Assembly: GCA_020284085.1 (NCBI GenBank)
Contig: JACEVL010000278.1
Span: 338,501-402,500, forward strand
Reading direction: 5' to 3'
Length of the DNA: 64,000 bases
Source of the DNA: Aporrectodea caliginosa
Taxonomy: Eukaryota; Annelida; Clitellata; Crassiclitellata; Lumbricidae
In this document: positions 1 to 10,326 of the stretch, piece after piece
How the letters are laid out: every line of letters starts with the position of its first letter
Numbering within the stretch: the first letter of the stretch is position 1
Position numbers and translations under genes: made by a program
Notes under the pieces: generated by a model
What the model was told of the DNA's origin: nothing
What the model saw: the letters and a program-made list of their open reading frames with translations, nothing else
The model's database searches: none

Positions 1-117
1 CATCTATTCATTGTTCAATGACACCTACATACGCGTATAATATAGATGGGAATGTTTTTGTTAGGGTCAAGGGCATCGTTACATAAAGTTGGCGCCAAAC
101 CTACGAAAGAAGGAACT

Positions 118-215
118 ATATGCATTGTATCGTATCGTATCTGAACAATTATAAAGCGCCTCTCACATTATGGACTATTCACAGGCGCTCTCAGAGTAGA
201 AGCCCCGCGGAAAGA
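118..215 (-). repeat. LINE/SINE 3' tail fragment (L2-like)
   Basis: Read on the minus strand, this stretch has two GCGC-bearing arms (GAGAGCGCC and GAGGCGCTTTATAA) followed by degenerate ATACG/ATACA repeats. The same plan is seen at the ends of the LINE copies at 2457-2510, 19210-19280 and 29740-29850. No coding sequence remains next to it. The first 117 bases show nothing I recognise. Confidence 0.45.
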
Positions 216-284
216 GAAAGAGATATGTGGTACTTTAGCACAACATCAAACTTTATCATTTGTTGGGCATGCGAGTCAGTAGGT

Positions 285-1299
285 TTTTGATACCGTTGAT
301 CACGGTATCCTTCTTATGCGCCTTTCTGCTTCTTTGGGTCTTTTTGGAAACCTTCTTGACTGGCTAGGTTCCTCCTGACCATTCTTTCTCTGTCGTCCAC
401 GGGTCTACCAGGACTCCATGGGTTCCTGCCCCGTATGGATTGCCACAGGGTTCTGTGCTGGACCATCTTCTATACATTATCTATACGCAGTCCGGTCCAT
501 GAACCGGGCAATGGAGGCTCTGGAGGCCTGTATGTACTATAATCGGCTGCGGCTTAACTCTTCTAAAACCCAGTTTATTTGGCTTGGCACGCGCCAGCAG
601 CTTGCCAAGATTGACCTGGAGGCCCTTGCCCAGGACTTCCCGCAGTTTACCTTCTCATCCTCTGTGCGGGACCTTGGTGTATCTTTGGACCAAGAACTAA
701 CCTTCACGCAGCATATCAACCTACTATGCCACGATTGCTACTACCAGCTGCGTCAGCTTAGAGTGGTCTTCCATTCCTTAACCTCTAATGCTGCCTTAAC
801 GCTTATCCACTCTTTTATTGTTTCTCGCCTTAATTACTTCAGCCCTCTATGTGGGTCTTCCGGCGGCTCGGGTTGGGTGCTTGGTTCGGGTCAAACGAGC
901 GGCGGCACGCCTCATTGGCCGCATCGCAAGATTCGGCCATGACAGTGATTACATGCGGGCTCCCTTTCCCGCAGCGGATCACTTACCGGATCTCTGCCTT
1001 GGTTTGGCGCTGCCTCGCGGGTGTGGCCCCTGTTTACTTACAGAAGCTCTGCTGCTCCACGCTGGACGTCCAGCTCCGTGGTTCTCTCCGCTCCTCTAAG
1101 CAGGCTGAGCTTCTTGTTCCCCGGTCACGGTTATCTATTATGCAGCGCCGTGCCTTTTCTGTTGCTGGCCCTGCAATTTGGAATGGGCTCCCTGTGGATC
1201 TACGCCTAATGCATAGAGCCCTTGCGGCCACATTCTTCTCTAACCTGAAGACTGTTCTCTTTAGCCGGGGTTGGGTCGGGAGCGCTTCTGAGTAGATAA
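285..1299 (+). pseudogene. L2/CR1-like LINE, reverse transcriptase C-terminal half
   Basis: This is a 5'-truncated non-LTR retrotransposon. Frames starting near 285 give an AFDTVDH-like RT motif. About 490-830 gives the stretch NRLRLNSSKTQFIWLGT followed by VRDLGVSLDQ, and 849-1295 gives the C-terminal region with the hallmark FSVAGPAIWNGLP ending in SASE-stop. The intact relative on the minus strand at 19259-20287 aligns throughout, which shows that this copy carries several frameshifts and has lost the YADD catalytic box. The stop codon at 1293-1295 lies inside the target-site duplication of the hAT element that follows. The element resumes at 2457. It is non-functional. Confidence 0.85.
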
Positions 1300-2456
1300 T
1301 AGGGGTCTGCGGGTATACCCGTACCCGCGGGTTTGTTTTGTACCCGACCGTACCCGCGGGTCGGGTACGGGTCGGGTAGAGATTTTACGGGTCGGGTCGG
1401 GTACGGGTAGGAGCATTACGGGTACGGGTATACCCGGTTTTACCCGTAACGAACTGAAGTTTTGGGGTTATATTGTAATTGCGAGTCTTGCACCTTCAGA
1501 GAATTACTATAACTGGCGGTAGCCTGCAGTCTAAGTACCATAACCTTGTGTTGACCTATACCGTGCGCCTTAGTGAGCTTGACATTCATTTATAGATGCT
1601 CAATTTACAGTAACAAAATGGCTTGTTTCCATTAACACAATCCGATCGTATAGTGTTCTTGGTTTTTACATATATCTCATCTGAGTTTCAGTCCCGACAG
1701 CCTGTGACTGAGGTCGCTGACGCTGAACCTGGAAGTCCAGCAGCCGTATTTTCTTGAAAACCGGTTGATGCAGTTATGGTGGTTGAGGTTAGGCATAGTT
1801 GAAACACCAAGTCTGTCACCCCTTTCCCTCTGAGATATATTTAAACTATTCAAATAGCGGTATTTTGCTGCAAACTGCCGTGTTATTGCTGGCTGCATAA
1901 AAGTTATTATTATTATATTTTTAAATCGCCCGAGGTGAGTGTAGGCTAATACCCCAAGCTCTAAGAAACTATCCGTAGAGTTGTGTCGTTCTGGAGTTAA
2001 CGGTCATCTTCACCAGTCAGATGTGTAAACGTGCAACGAAAAGCAACAGCATAGAACCGTTGTGTGCAAATTGAAAGACGCTCTAAGAGGCGTGATGTCT
2101 CTTGCAGGCCCAGAAACAGGTTATTATTATATTATTATCATTGTTATTATTTTTATTATTATTAGTAGTATTATTATTATTAGTAGTAATATATTATTGC
2201 TGTGATCATCACTGTTTTCGTCAGATTATTATTATTACTGCCACATGCTTTGTACGACCATTGGACTGGTAGGGACTGGGATCATAGGAAGTCCTATTAA
2301 TTACGTGGCGGGTACGGGTACGGGTACGGGTATACCCGCGGGTACGGGTCGGGTTGGGTAGTAATTTCGAGTACGGGTCGGGTACGGGTACGGGTAACGG
2401 TCCTGTGTTGTTGGGTACGGGTCGGGTAGCAAAAATGCTCTACCCGCAGACCTCTA
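1300..2456. mobile_element. non-autonomous hAT-type DNA transposon
   Basis: The two ends are inverted copies of TAGNGGTCTGCGGGTA (one mismatch in 16). The element is flanked by an exact 8-bp duplication, GTAGATAA, at 1292-1299 and 2457-2464, the size made by hAT transposases. It sits in the 3' end of an L2-like LINE. The uninterrupted LINE tail at 19210-19280 (minus) acts as the empty-site reference. About 130-170 bases at each end are packed with CGGGTACGGGT-type motifs in opposite orientations, which are probably subterminal transposase-binding repeats. The centre is AT-rich, with an (ATT)n patch around 2120-2200 and no recognisable transposase. Confidence 0.88.
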
Positions 2457-2510
2457 GTAGATAATCTTGAAGGGGCGCTATATAAATCTCTGAAATGAAT
2501 TAATGAAATG
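2457..2510 (+). repeat. 3' tail of the interrupted L2-like LINE
   Basis: This continues the LINE past the hAT insertion with TTGAAGGGGCGCTATATAAA and a short AATGAA-rich terminal repeat. Joined conceptually to 1277-1299, it matches the tail of the LINE at 19210-20275 and the tail of the SINE at 50831-51041. Confidence 0.8.
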
Positions 2511-2599
2511 AATCCACCATACTATCAAATAACTACGGGAAACCTTGATGGTTCTATGCATCGAAATAAATACGCGGTTAAGAGCCAAGACAACAACGG

Positions 2600-2905
2600 A
2601 CTCTGAGAATGACTGCTTCAAACTGGCTAATAATGCTGTCTATGGTAAAACTTGTGAAATCTCATTAAAAAAATCAGAGTCGCTTTAGTGACGGCCACAC
2701 AAGAGGATAAACTTCGTCGACTGACCGCTATCCCAGCCTGTCTGTCGCACCGCATCTTCAGAGGAGGTCTTTCCACACTTCATAGAACAAAAAGCAAACT
2801 GAAGCTGAAGGAGATGCGGCATACGCAGATTGCGCTTCGAATCTTCGATAGATGTGTACGACACTATACGAGCAAAACAAGACATATCTCTCCCCGTTAG
2901 ACACC
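2600..2905 (+). pseudogene. Maverick/Polinton-type DNA polymerase B remnant
   Basis: One frame near 2605-2690 reads NDCFKLANNAVYGKT, close to the KLMNN(S/A)V(F/Y)GKT motif of protein-primed family B polymerases found in Mavericks/Polintons and related viruses. The next frame (2688-2900) continues with EDKLRRL, then HRIF and TKSKLKLK, in the order expected downstream in that family. A frameshift separates the two blocks, and nothing upstream or downstream preserves the rest of the enzyme. This is a short dead fragment, identified from remembered family motifs, and is independent of the LINE that begins at about 2906. Confidence 0.6.
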
Positions 2906-5515
2906 AAAATGTGTATCAATCAATTTTCGTTTATACCGAACACCAGGCTGACAGAACGCAGCTTGTTAAATCAGTTAGTTGCAAAAAATATTATTTATAA
3001 ATAATGTGTTCATTTGTATGTCACTTTGTTCTGTCTGGATATTGTTAATTTAATTTTGAGTGATTTATTCAGAATATGCTTTTATATAGTACTCTAGAAA
3101 TGAAATTGCGGTTGTTCTTGTCCGGAAGAGAGAAGCTATGGGCCCGAGGACGGAGCACTTGTCCCCAAGAGGGGCGAGGTGAAGGGGGGAAAGAACCGAT
3201 GGAGTACATGGTGCTCGTTGTTACGTACAGAGCTATATATGCGTTCATCAGCTTCCTCCGCTATCTCCGCCGCGCTGGGTGATTGAGGTGGTAGACATTG
3301 TCCGCGTCTCAGCCTGTTCATCAGCTGCTCGATCCCGTCCCGCTCCCCTGCGCTAGTGTAGCCCCACCAGGCCGGGGAGGCATACATTAGACGCGCGATG
3401 GTGGTCATTTTTGTCACTTCCTGAGCACGCGCAGGGCGTACATGGAGGATGAGCATGATGTCAGCACGTTGTTCACACGGGTGGTCATCCGCAGATCCGA
3501 TCTTATGGTCACCCCAAGACACGCATCGTTTCTACTCGGGTCGCCTCAGGTACTATGGGTGGGATGACTGTACGAGGTTTTCTTTTTCCGAATATGATCA
3601 TCTATCGTGTCTTAGATGCATTCAGTCGCAGGTTGTTCTTTTTAGACCAGTCAGATATACCTTCGAATTCCTCTCTCACGGTACCAAGGTGGCTCGCTCC
3701 AACCAAACAGGTACGTGTCATCGGCAAATTTGACCAATATGTTGAATTTATGTTTAGGGTAGAGGTCGGACGCGCCCACCACGTAGGATACCGGTCCAAG
3801 TACTGAGCCCTGTACGATGCTAGCTGTGATACAGGCAACTTCCGATACATCTCCATCGTAGCTAGTGACATGCCCTCTGCCTCTAAAATAGCTTATCAAC
3901 CAGTTGTAGACAGCGTCTGGTATTTCCACTCTTGCATACTTTGTGGCAAGCGATTCATGACAGACCGTATCGAATGCCTTCGAGAAGTCCATTGAGATGA
4001 CTACCACGAACTCGTGTGTCTTGAGTAATGTAGTTATATGGTGTAGGAGCGTAACGACAGCTGCTGTGGTAGATCCCGTGGGACGAAAACCGAATTGATC
4101 GTCTATCTTCTCCGTAAAGAAGGGGGTATCAAAGGTTGGGTAGACGTAAGATCTTACAATAGAACGCTCCATCAGCCTGGACAAGATCGGCACCACCGAT
4201 ATCGGCCTTTAGTCTGCTGGGACGGATGGGCTTGTCACTTTCGGTACTGTTCGAATTATGGCTGTTTTCCATTGTACTGGTATGTGATGAGTCTGGATGG
4301 ATAAGTTGAAGAGATGGGCCAGGACTGATGATATTACGGGCGCAAGCAGTCGCAGAAACCATGCTGGCAAGGCATCTAATCCCTGTGCCGTGCAGCCTAG
4401 CCGATCCAACCGGCAGAAAACATCCATCTCAGTGAGGTGCGTTGATTCTTCGTTTGCGCTTTGCTTGAGCTTAGGGAAGATGTAATCAGGGTCAGTGGAG
4501 ATCTTCGCGTAATGATCATTCAGGTCCTCGGCCGTAACTAGACCTGGGCTACACAGAGCTTTGGATTTCTGTGTGATCTCTTTGACCTTTTTCCATAAGG
4601 TCTTTTGTGCCATGCCGTGGGTTGATGTTACGAAGTTCCTTAAGGTTGGATCTTGCCTTCCCAACCCGTTGAGCAATGGCCGACGCTTCCTCCAGTCTGT
4701 TCGATCGTAGAAGTTTGTTTTCCCCCCTAAGAAGGTGTTTAATATCGGGGGTCATGTATGGTTGATCTCTAGACCAGGGGTCTCCAAAGTACGGCCCACG
4801 GGCCACATCCGGCCCGCTAAGGCCTTTAATCTGGCCTGCGGAACTCTCCTTGAAGAAACAAACTAAATTGGGAAAATTGAAAATTTTAACGCCGCTGTAC
4901 TCTGACATGCATATTGCCAAAATCCACGTCGCTGTTTGTAAGGCACTATGCCTGATATGCAATGACACCATTGCAGTGCTTAAAGAGTACAATATTTGGA
5001 GACATTATGAATCCAAACATTCATCGCATTACTCACAATTCACTGGACAGCTGCGCACAGAGAAATTTTTTCTTGGTAAGTTTTGGCCCGTGGAGCTTGA
5101 GAAAGTCAACAATGTGGCCCCCGCTGGAAAACTTTAGAAACCTCTGCTCTAGACGTTGTTGTTATTTCGCGGATGGGGTAAAATCTATCCAACCACGACA
5201 AAATTAGCTCGCAGAATGCATCCCATGCTCCTTGCGGGTCGGTGTTCGCTTCGATCTGGGATGAAGATGGATCAGGGTGTTGGCATTTTGATTAGGAGAT
5301 CTTTTTCTAAAGAGTTACTTCTCTCGTCTTTTTCTCGGATCAACCATGCAGATTGCTGGTGTAGCTATAATTGCTTATGGTCTGAGTTGATTGTTGACGT
5401 AACCACCTTAATTTGATACTGGTCAGGCATTGAACACATGATCATATCAAGTATGTTGTTTCGGCGCGTGAAATTGTTGACGAGTGGTGTACAGTTATGC
5501 AATTGAAACAATTCA
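2906..5515 (-). pseudogene. CR1/Jockey-like LINE (PAWWGY family), minus strand, interrupted
   Basis: Reading downward from about 5515, this element has the end of an endonuclease domain (RNNILDMI, then INSDHK), a linker with ITTTSRDQPYMTPDIKHLL, and the RT domain: FSKAFDTV near 3970, QGSVLGPVSYV near 3810 and the catalytic FADDTYLFG near 3735. The C-terminal block has YASPAWWGYTSAGERD (about 3345-3390) and ends LRPRAHSFSLPDKNNRNFISRVLY before a stop near 3070. Frameshifts lie near 4200, 3650, 3520 and 3180. The 3' UTR ends near 2906 with the same terminal GATTGAT-type sequence as four other copies here (7619, 14575, 23135, 37618). A hAT MITE at 4775-5146 splits it. Confidence 0.85.
4775..5146. 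mobile_element. hAT-type MITE (372 bp)
   Basis: The ends are imperfect inverted repeats beginning CAGGGGTCTCCAAAGT and, on the other strand, CAGAGGTTTCTAAAGT. An exact 8-bp duplication, CTCTAGAC, flanks it (4767-4774 and 5147-5154). It interrupts the minus-strand LINE, whose reading frame resumes on the far side. No transposase is encoded, so it would have been moved in trans. Confidence 0.9.
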
Positions 5516-5540
5516 CAAGAACACAAATGACAGAAGACAT

Positions 5541-5793
5541 AAATCTTAACTACTAACAGAACAGACAGCCTGCAATAACGGCGCTAATAATAGCGGGGCC
5601 CGATAGCGCAATAGATAACATCTGGCGTAGAGAGAGAGGTACCGAGTTCGAGTCCCGTAGGGCGGATATGCTTTGTAGGCTGCTCTTAGCGCCGTTGTAT
5701 TGCAGGCTGTCTGTTCTATTAGTAGTTAAGATTTAAATTGCATAACATGTAAATGTACAGCGCAGTGCGTTTGTCAGGCGCCTAACAAAGAAA
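5541..5793 (+). repeat. tRNA-derived SINE with flanking inverted repeat
   Basis: The segment near 5594-5665 has an A-box-like GATAGCGCAATAG and a good B-box GAGTTCGAGTCCCG, the internal RNA polymerase III promoter arrangement of tRNA-derived SINEs. Outside this, 5541-5587 and 5686-5734 are near-perfect inverted copies of each other (about 47 bp, one mismatch and a 2-bp gap). The 3' side continues with GCGCAGTGCG and CAGGCGCC and runs into (ATT)n. A second copy lies inverted at 5891-5998. Confidence 0.65.

Positions 5794-5890
<97 letters not shown>
5794..5890. repeat. (ATT)n microsatellite
   Basis: About 32 uninterrupted ATT units lie between two oppositely oriented SINE copies. This is probably the expanded tail of one of them. 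Confidence 0.98.
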
Positions 5891-5892
<2 letters not shown>

Positions 5893-5998
5893 AGCAGCCT
5901 ACAAAGCATGTTCGCCTATGGAACTCGATCTCGGTAGCTCTCGCTCTTTATGCCAGTGTGTTATTGAGTGCGCTATCGGGCTCCCCTGATTGATTTTC
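5891..5998 (-). repeat. second copy of the tRNA-derived SINE
   Basis: On the minus strand this matches the SINE at 5594-5690: GAGCCCGATAGCGCA at the head, a B-box-like GAGATCGAGTTCC, then ATGCTTTGTAGGCTGCT. It abuts the (ATT)n tract, giving a head-to-head arrangement with the first copy. Confidence 0.65.
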
Positions 5999-6523
5999 TA
6001 TCTGAATATTCTGATCTCGTTGCTGAAAACCCTGGTTGTTGTACGTCGATGAGCACAAGATAAAACTACGTTCTGACTTTGAACCGAAAGAGTACTCTGC
6101 TTATCTTGTATCGCTGATCTATCGATCCGAGGTGAAGCGATAGATTGCTGATCTGATCAATATGGGCATCGTCAAACCTTTGACCAGCTCGATGGCAAGT
6201 CAGTTGGTTATAGTCAAGGAGAAAGCTGTATCTCGTCGGTTGGCTTGTGATTATTGATATATCAATAGCTTTACGATTGAATGTCAGTATCCGATGCCCA
6301 TTGTTGATGACGTTATTATCATAGTTGGTAATGCTATGCTCCTTTTAGTTATTAATTGCCGAAGTGCGTATTGGACGTGTCCGGTTGTGGACACTGATAA
6401 GTGGAAAAGTGTATTCATTACGCATCATTTTTTATTTGAATGGACAAGAGTTCCGTTAGGAATGATTAACTCAGGAAGAACTTTTGTCAAAGCTGTAAAT
6501 AGCGTACTGCGACCATTAAATGG

Positions 6524-6590
6524 TCTGCCCACATAAGGTTCAGTAAACTCCTTAAATTTGAAGGAATTTACTTAACCTTATGTGGGCAGA
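6524..6590. repeat. inverted duplication inside gypsy RT
   Basis: 6524-6556 and 6557-6590 are inverted copies (TCTGCCCACATAAGG outward) with almost no loop. They derive from the RT segment whose original orientation is kept near 6745-6775. The following bases (6590-6660) repeat the same part of the RT frame again. Confidence 0.8.
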
Positions 6591-6940
6591 GTAGCTTTGC
6601 ATTCTATGTCGTGGGATGAACATCTCAAACACATTGTTCAGATGAGAAAGCATAACTTCACTGAGATAGTTAAGGCCATGCAATGCCATGACCGAGAACT
6701 AAGAGTTCCATTTGTCAAAGCTGTAAAACTTGTACTGCAACCATTTAAGGAATTTACTGAACTTTGTGTGGGCGGTGTAGCAGTGCATTCTATTTCGTGG
6801 GATGAGCATCTCAGACATATGAAATTGTTGCTTGTTCAGAGGAGAAAGCATAACTAACTTGAATTTAAATGTAAATAAATGTGAATTTGGAAAGTTGGAA
6901 ATCAAATTCAGTGGCCGTACTGTTGGTTCGGGACATGAGA

Positions 6941-7618
6941 CATGTTGATCACCCGTCGGGGCGCCAAGGATATGCCTCCACCACCTCTGATCGGCATGGA
7001 GCGATTAACCTCAATGGTAATTCTCGGAGTCACCATCCGCAGCGATCTGAAAGCAACCGACCACGTTTGTGACATTCTCAGTGCGTGCTTAGGCTCGCTT
7101 CACGCGTTGAGGGTCTTGAGGACGCATGGCCTGTCCCAAACTGGTCTACACGAGGTGGCCAGGGCCACCACTGTGGCCCGTCTCCTGTATGCCGCCCCTG
7201 CCTGGTGGGGCTACGCCAGCGCTGAGGACCGTTCCAGACTTGAGTGTCTGGTGCAGAGGATGCAGAGGATGGGTTTCCTCCCACCGCGATCGCCGGGCGT
7301 GGAGGAGATGGTGGGTGCAGCTGAAGGGCGACTGCTCCAAGCAGTTATTAGGAATGACTGCCATGTCTTGCGAGGGCTATTTCCACCAATCGTACAACGA
7401 CGATACAACCTCCGCCCAAGACGTCATAACTTTGAACAGCCTGCTAAGGATCCGAAGAACTTTATCCCTCGTGTACTTTACAAACGCTTGCCCTAGGTCT
7501 CACCTGTCTGCACACTTGTCTGATTTTTCGTTTGTTTTTTATTTCATTATTTAACATATTTCTATTGTAACTGGTTGCGGTCTGTCAAACTGTCAGAAAA
7601 TAAAACGAATATCAATCA
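6941..7618 (+). pseudogene. PAWWGY-family LINE 3' end nested in gypsy
   Basis: An open frame at 6942-7496 gives the C-terminal block of the LINE family: VARLLYAAPAWWGYASAEDR, FLPPRSPGVEEM, LRGLFPPIVQRRYNLRPR and FIPRVLYKRLP-stop. It is followed by a 120-base 3' UTR ending AATAAAACGAATATCAATCA. The gypsy reading frame stops at 6940 and resumes at 7619. The hexamer ATGAGA occurs at both borders (6935-6940, 7619-7624) and is the likely target-site duplication. The copy is strongly 5'-truncated but its remaining frame is clean, so it is younger than its gypsy host. Confidence 0.88.
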
Positions 7619-8110
7619 ATGAGAGAATGGACACTGAGTAAGTTAAGGCGATGCTAGCCATGCCATACCTTGATCGAGAGCAAAACACAGTTAAGATGTT
7701 TACTGGGTTTATTGAGTTACTACAGATAATTTATACAGGACTTTGCGAAATTGCGAAACCTTTAACTGATGTTACTGGAAAAAAGAAGCCAGTAAGCTTG
7801 TGCTAGACAGAAGAACAACAGAAGGCATTCGAGTTGTTGAAGCATTGTTTGCATTATAATCTAGTCCATAAAAGTGTTCGTAAGTGTTAACCAGTAAATC
7901 TCTATTGTGATAGCAGTGATGGAGCTGTTAGATCTGTTATGACTCAATGTGATTGCGAAAAAAATTAGAGGCTAGTCTATTTGAACAGTCAAAAGTTAAC
8001 GGTCACACAAAAAAATTGGGCGACCATAGAAAAGGAAGCCTTTTGCCATTGTTTGAGCGCTTTCGAAAATTAAATGATGTTATTCGTGGATCGCATATAG
8101 TAATATATAC

Positions 8111-8497
8111 GGCCCAAGTATTTATAATCAGTTGTATCGTCCACCGTTGACGAAGTGACAAACAATGAGTTGATCAAGGAAGCCAGCGAGAAAACCGGCT
8201 CAGAGCTCATGGAGAAACTCCTCGTTTCACCATCATCCTGAGCTGTCGCTGGAGTTACAAGACAGCAGCGTTGACTGTCTATGCTACCGTCCGTCCGCGC
8301 GAAAGGCTCCGTCACGTGACCCGCAGCTGATCGACGTCGTTCGTCGTCTGCTCGATCCTCCACCGACCGAAGGATCGATGACGCTATTCAAAGGAATCTT
8401 AGACACAGCACAGTCGAAGAAAGTCGACGCTCTATTCAATTAGTTCTCGATCTCACTCTCTGTCCCTCTTATTTCTCTTGCTATTTATCTCTATGTG

Positions 8498-8500
<3 letters not shown>
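8111..8500. other. no feature recognised
   Basis: Moderately GC-rich and CGA-rich sequence between the gypsy fragment and the (TA)n tract. It could be the remainder of a retroelement, but I see no diagnostic motif. Confidence 0.4.
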
Positions 8501-8501
<1 letters not shown>

Positions 8502-8552
<51 letters not shown>

Positions 8553-8568
8553 ATATATATATATATAT
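8502..8568. repeat. (TA)n microsatellite
   Basis: An almost pure TA dinucleotide tract broken once by TC at about 8550. Confidence 0.97.
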
Positions 8569-10246
8569 CTCTCTTTCTCTTCTTCCTTTCGTGATTTCCT
8601 TCGACTCCACGGAGATTTTGAGTTCTGTTACCAATGGCGTAACGTTTTATCGTCCAGCTTTACTAATGGCCTCTCAAAAATAATTTAGTCGATAGGTTTT
8701 CCATGGTGTAAGCTCGTCCCAACCACGGAAGGGTTCGATCCGGGTGCGCAAGAATGGTGTGGTTTTTTGAGATTATTGCACTATAGATATAGAGCCTTCT
8801 TAGTTAATTTGTTTGTCCTGAATGTGAAATTCAGATAAATGGATTTTCGTTGAGAGTGGATGGTGAGTACGTCGAACAGTTTGCCCCCATAGTGGGACAG
8901 CCAGTGGACGGACGTTCTAACCGAGGCCAATCCGTATTACATACGCAACTCCTGGACAAGAACTGCAACGTCTTGAGCCTCAATGCCTGTCTCAGTCCAT
9001 ATGACTACGCAACACAAGTAAGCAACCGAAGAGACAGGAGGATTTGCATACCAATCGATCATAATCTAGAGCTTCAACAATGTTGTCCAACATAGAGCAA
9101 TCAAATTATCAGTCAAGTGTTAACGATAGTGTTGTTCAGCAAAGGCTACGAGGATTTACCTCTGTTTATACGACCCTTATCAAGTGAAATGCTACAACAC
9201 TGACTGGGTTGCAGAATTCCTCTGTTCGTATAACGTTTGGAGTCTTTGGACGCGAACGAGTTACCGGGACGCATGTACTACCACCTTCGGACCGAACGTT
9301 TATGCAATGGATCTGTGCATGTCTTCGGGACCTTGCCGAACAAAATGTCCTATAATCATTCGTTCATTGTTAAATCTGTCTATTCTGTCATATCAATAGA
9401 CTGGGCTATGAGATGCTGATTTTGTTCGCACTTCTACTGTGTCCTAGTTTGCGGTTTGGAGTTAGTTGCATAGCAAAATGTCACGCCAACTGTTTTGCTT
9501 TTTGGGCGGTGTTTGGTGGCATGTGTTTGTAACCTGACCGCCATTTTAGGCCGAACTGCCAACTGAGAGGGTTAGCAAGCATCGATCACGGAGAGATTAT
9601 AAGTCTTATAACACACTGGTCGGCTTCTGACGAATGCCTGTCCTACATAGACCTGGTGTAGCTAGAGATATCCGGACGCTGTGTCTTCTACAATCTATCA
9701 GGGAATGCCAGACGTTGAAGTAACCTTCACTTGTTTCTGAATCCTCGAACTGTGGTCTGTCGTTTTTGTCTAGGCAATGTTGTCCATGGACTTTTGTCTA
9801 CTGTGAGCTCCGGATGGAAATCCTTGGTTGGGCTCTGATTGTGTTGACGAGTTTGCCAGTTTCTACTTTCTAATCTTTTGAGAAACTACTTGATCGTTGA
9901 TGAACTTTTAGTTCTTAAGGACTTAGGCCTACCATAATTTAAACTCGGGTCGTATTCGCCGTTTTTGTGAAATTTTCACAGATGTTATAATTATTAAGTG
10001 CTTATATGCATATGAAATTTAAATTAACATTATGCATGCAAGCCTGCATACAGTAGGCTACACATACATGCATACATTTTCTTTCGTCAATCTAAATCTC
10101 AATTTAAGCTCAGATGTCTTGGCCAATTTTATGACCGATTTCTCTATTGTTCACAGACAATAATGTGCTTTTCGAGTACACGAGAAGTAAGTATAGGCAG
10201 CATGTAATTGGACTTAGTAAGAGTCTAGTTTCTGGCAGGTAGTTGA
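8569..10246. other. no gene recognised
   Basis: Only short frames occur. One (8850-9095) is open for 81 codons, but I recognise no domain in it. GGGTTCGATCC at about 8728-8738 is a B-box-like match, without a convincing tRNA fold around it. One TAGGCCTA palindrome lies at 9924-9931. Confidence 0.4.
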
Positions 10247-10326
10247 GATGCAACGTGTTCCGGCTAAATGAAACTTTGGCGTCTACGATGCAACGTGGTC
10301 CGGCTAAATGAACCTTTGGCGTCTAC
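10247..10326. repeat. 40-bp tandem duplication
   Basis: Two adjacent 40-base units (10247-10286 and 10287-10326) begin GATGCAACGTG and end GGCGTCTAC. They differ at two positions. Confidence 0.95.

Larger units (their letters stand above)
5998..8110 (+). pseudogene. Ty3/gypsy retrotransposon pol fragment
   Basis: The segment covers the end of the protease-RT linker (NPGCCT near 6030), the RT palm (YPMPIVDDVI near 6290, then FEWTRVPLGMINSGRTF at about 6435-6485), and, after a nested LINE, the connection (KPLTDVTGKK near 7760) and RNase H (LYCDSSDGAV near 7905, FNSQKLTV near 7980). The order is that of a Ty3/gypsy polyprotein. Stops and frameshifts are frequent. The catalytic YVDD box has become CVGG (near 6765), so the enzyme is dead. 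A local inverted duplication at 6524-6590 further breaks the palm. No LTR, gag or integrase is visible around it. Confidence 0.85.

Noticed and set aside
1300..2456. CCCGTA/CGGGTA arrays as telomere-like or CRISPR-like repeats
   Set aside because: They are irregular, lie in inverted orientation at both ends of an element with hAT duplications, and have no spacers.
5588..5690. Functional tRNA gene
   Set aside because: A- and B-boxes are present, but the cloverleaf stems do not pair well and the sequence is repeated with a retroposon-like tail. A SINE is the better explanation.
8728..8738. B-box-like GGGTTCGATCC as a tRNA gene
   Set aside because: No acceptor stem or anticodon arm could be paired around it. 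At most an old SINE head.
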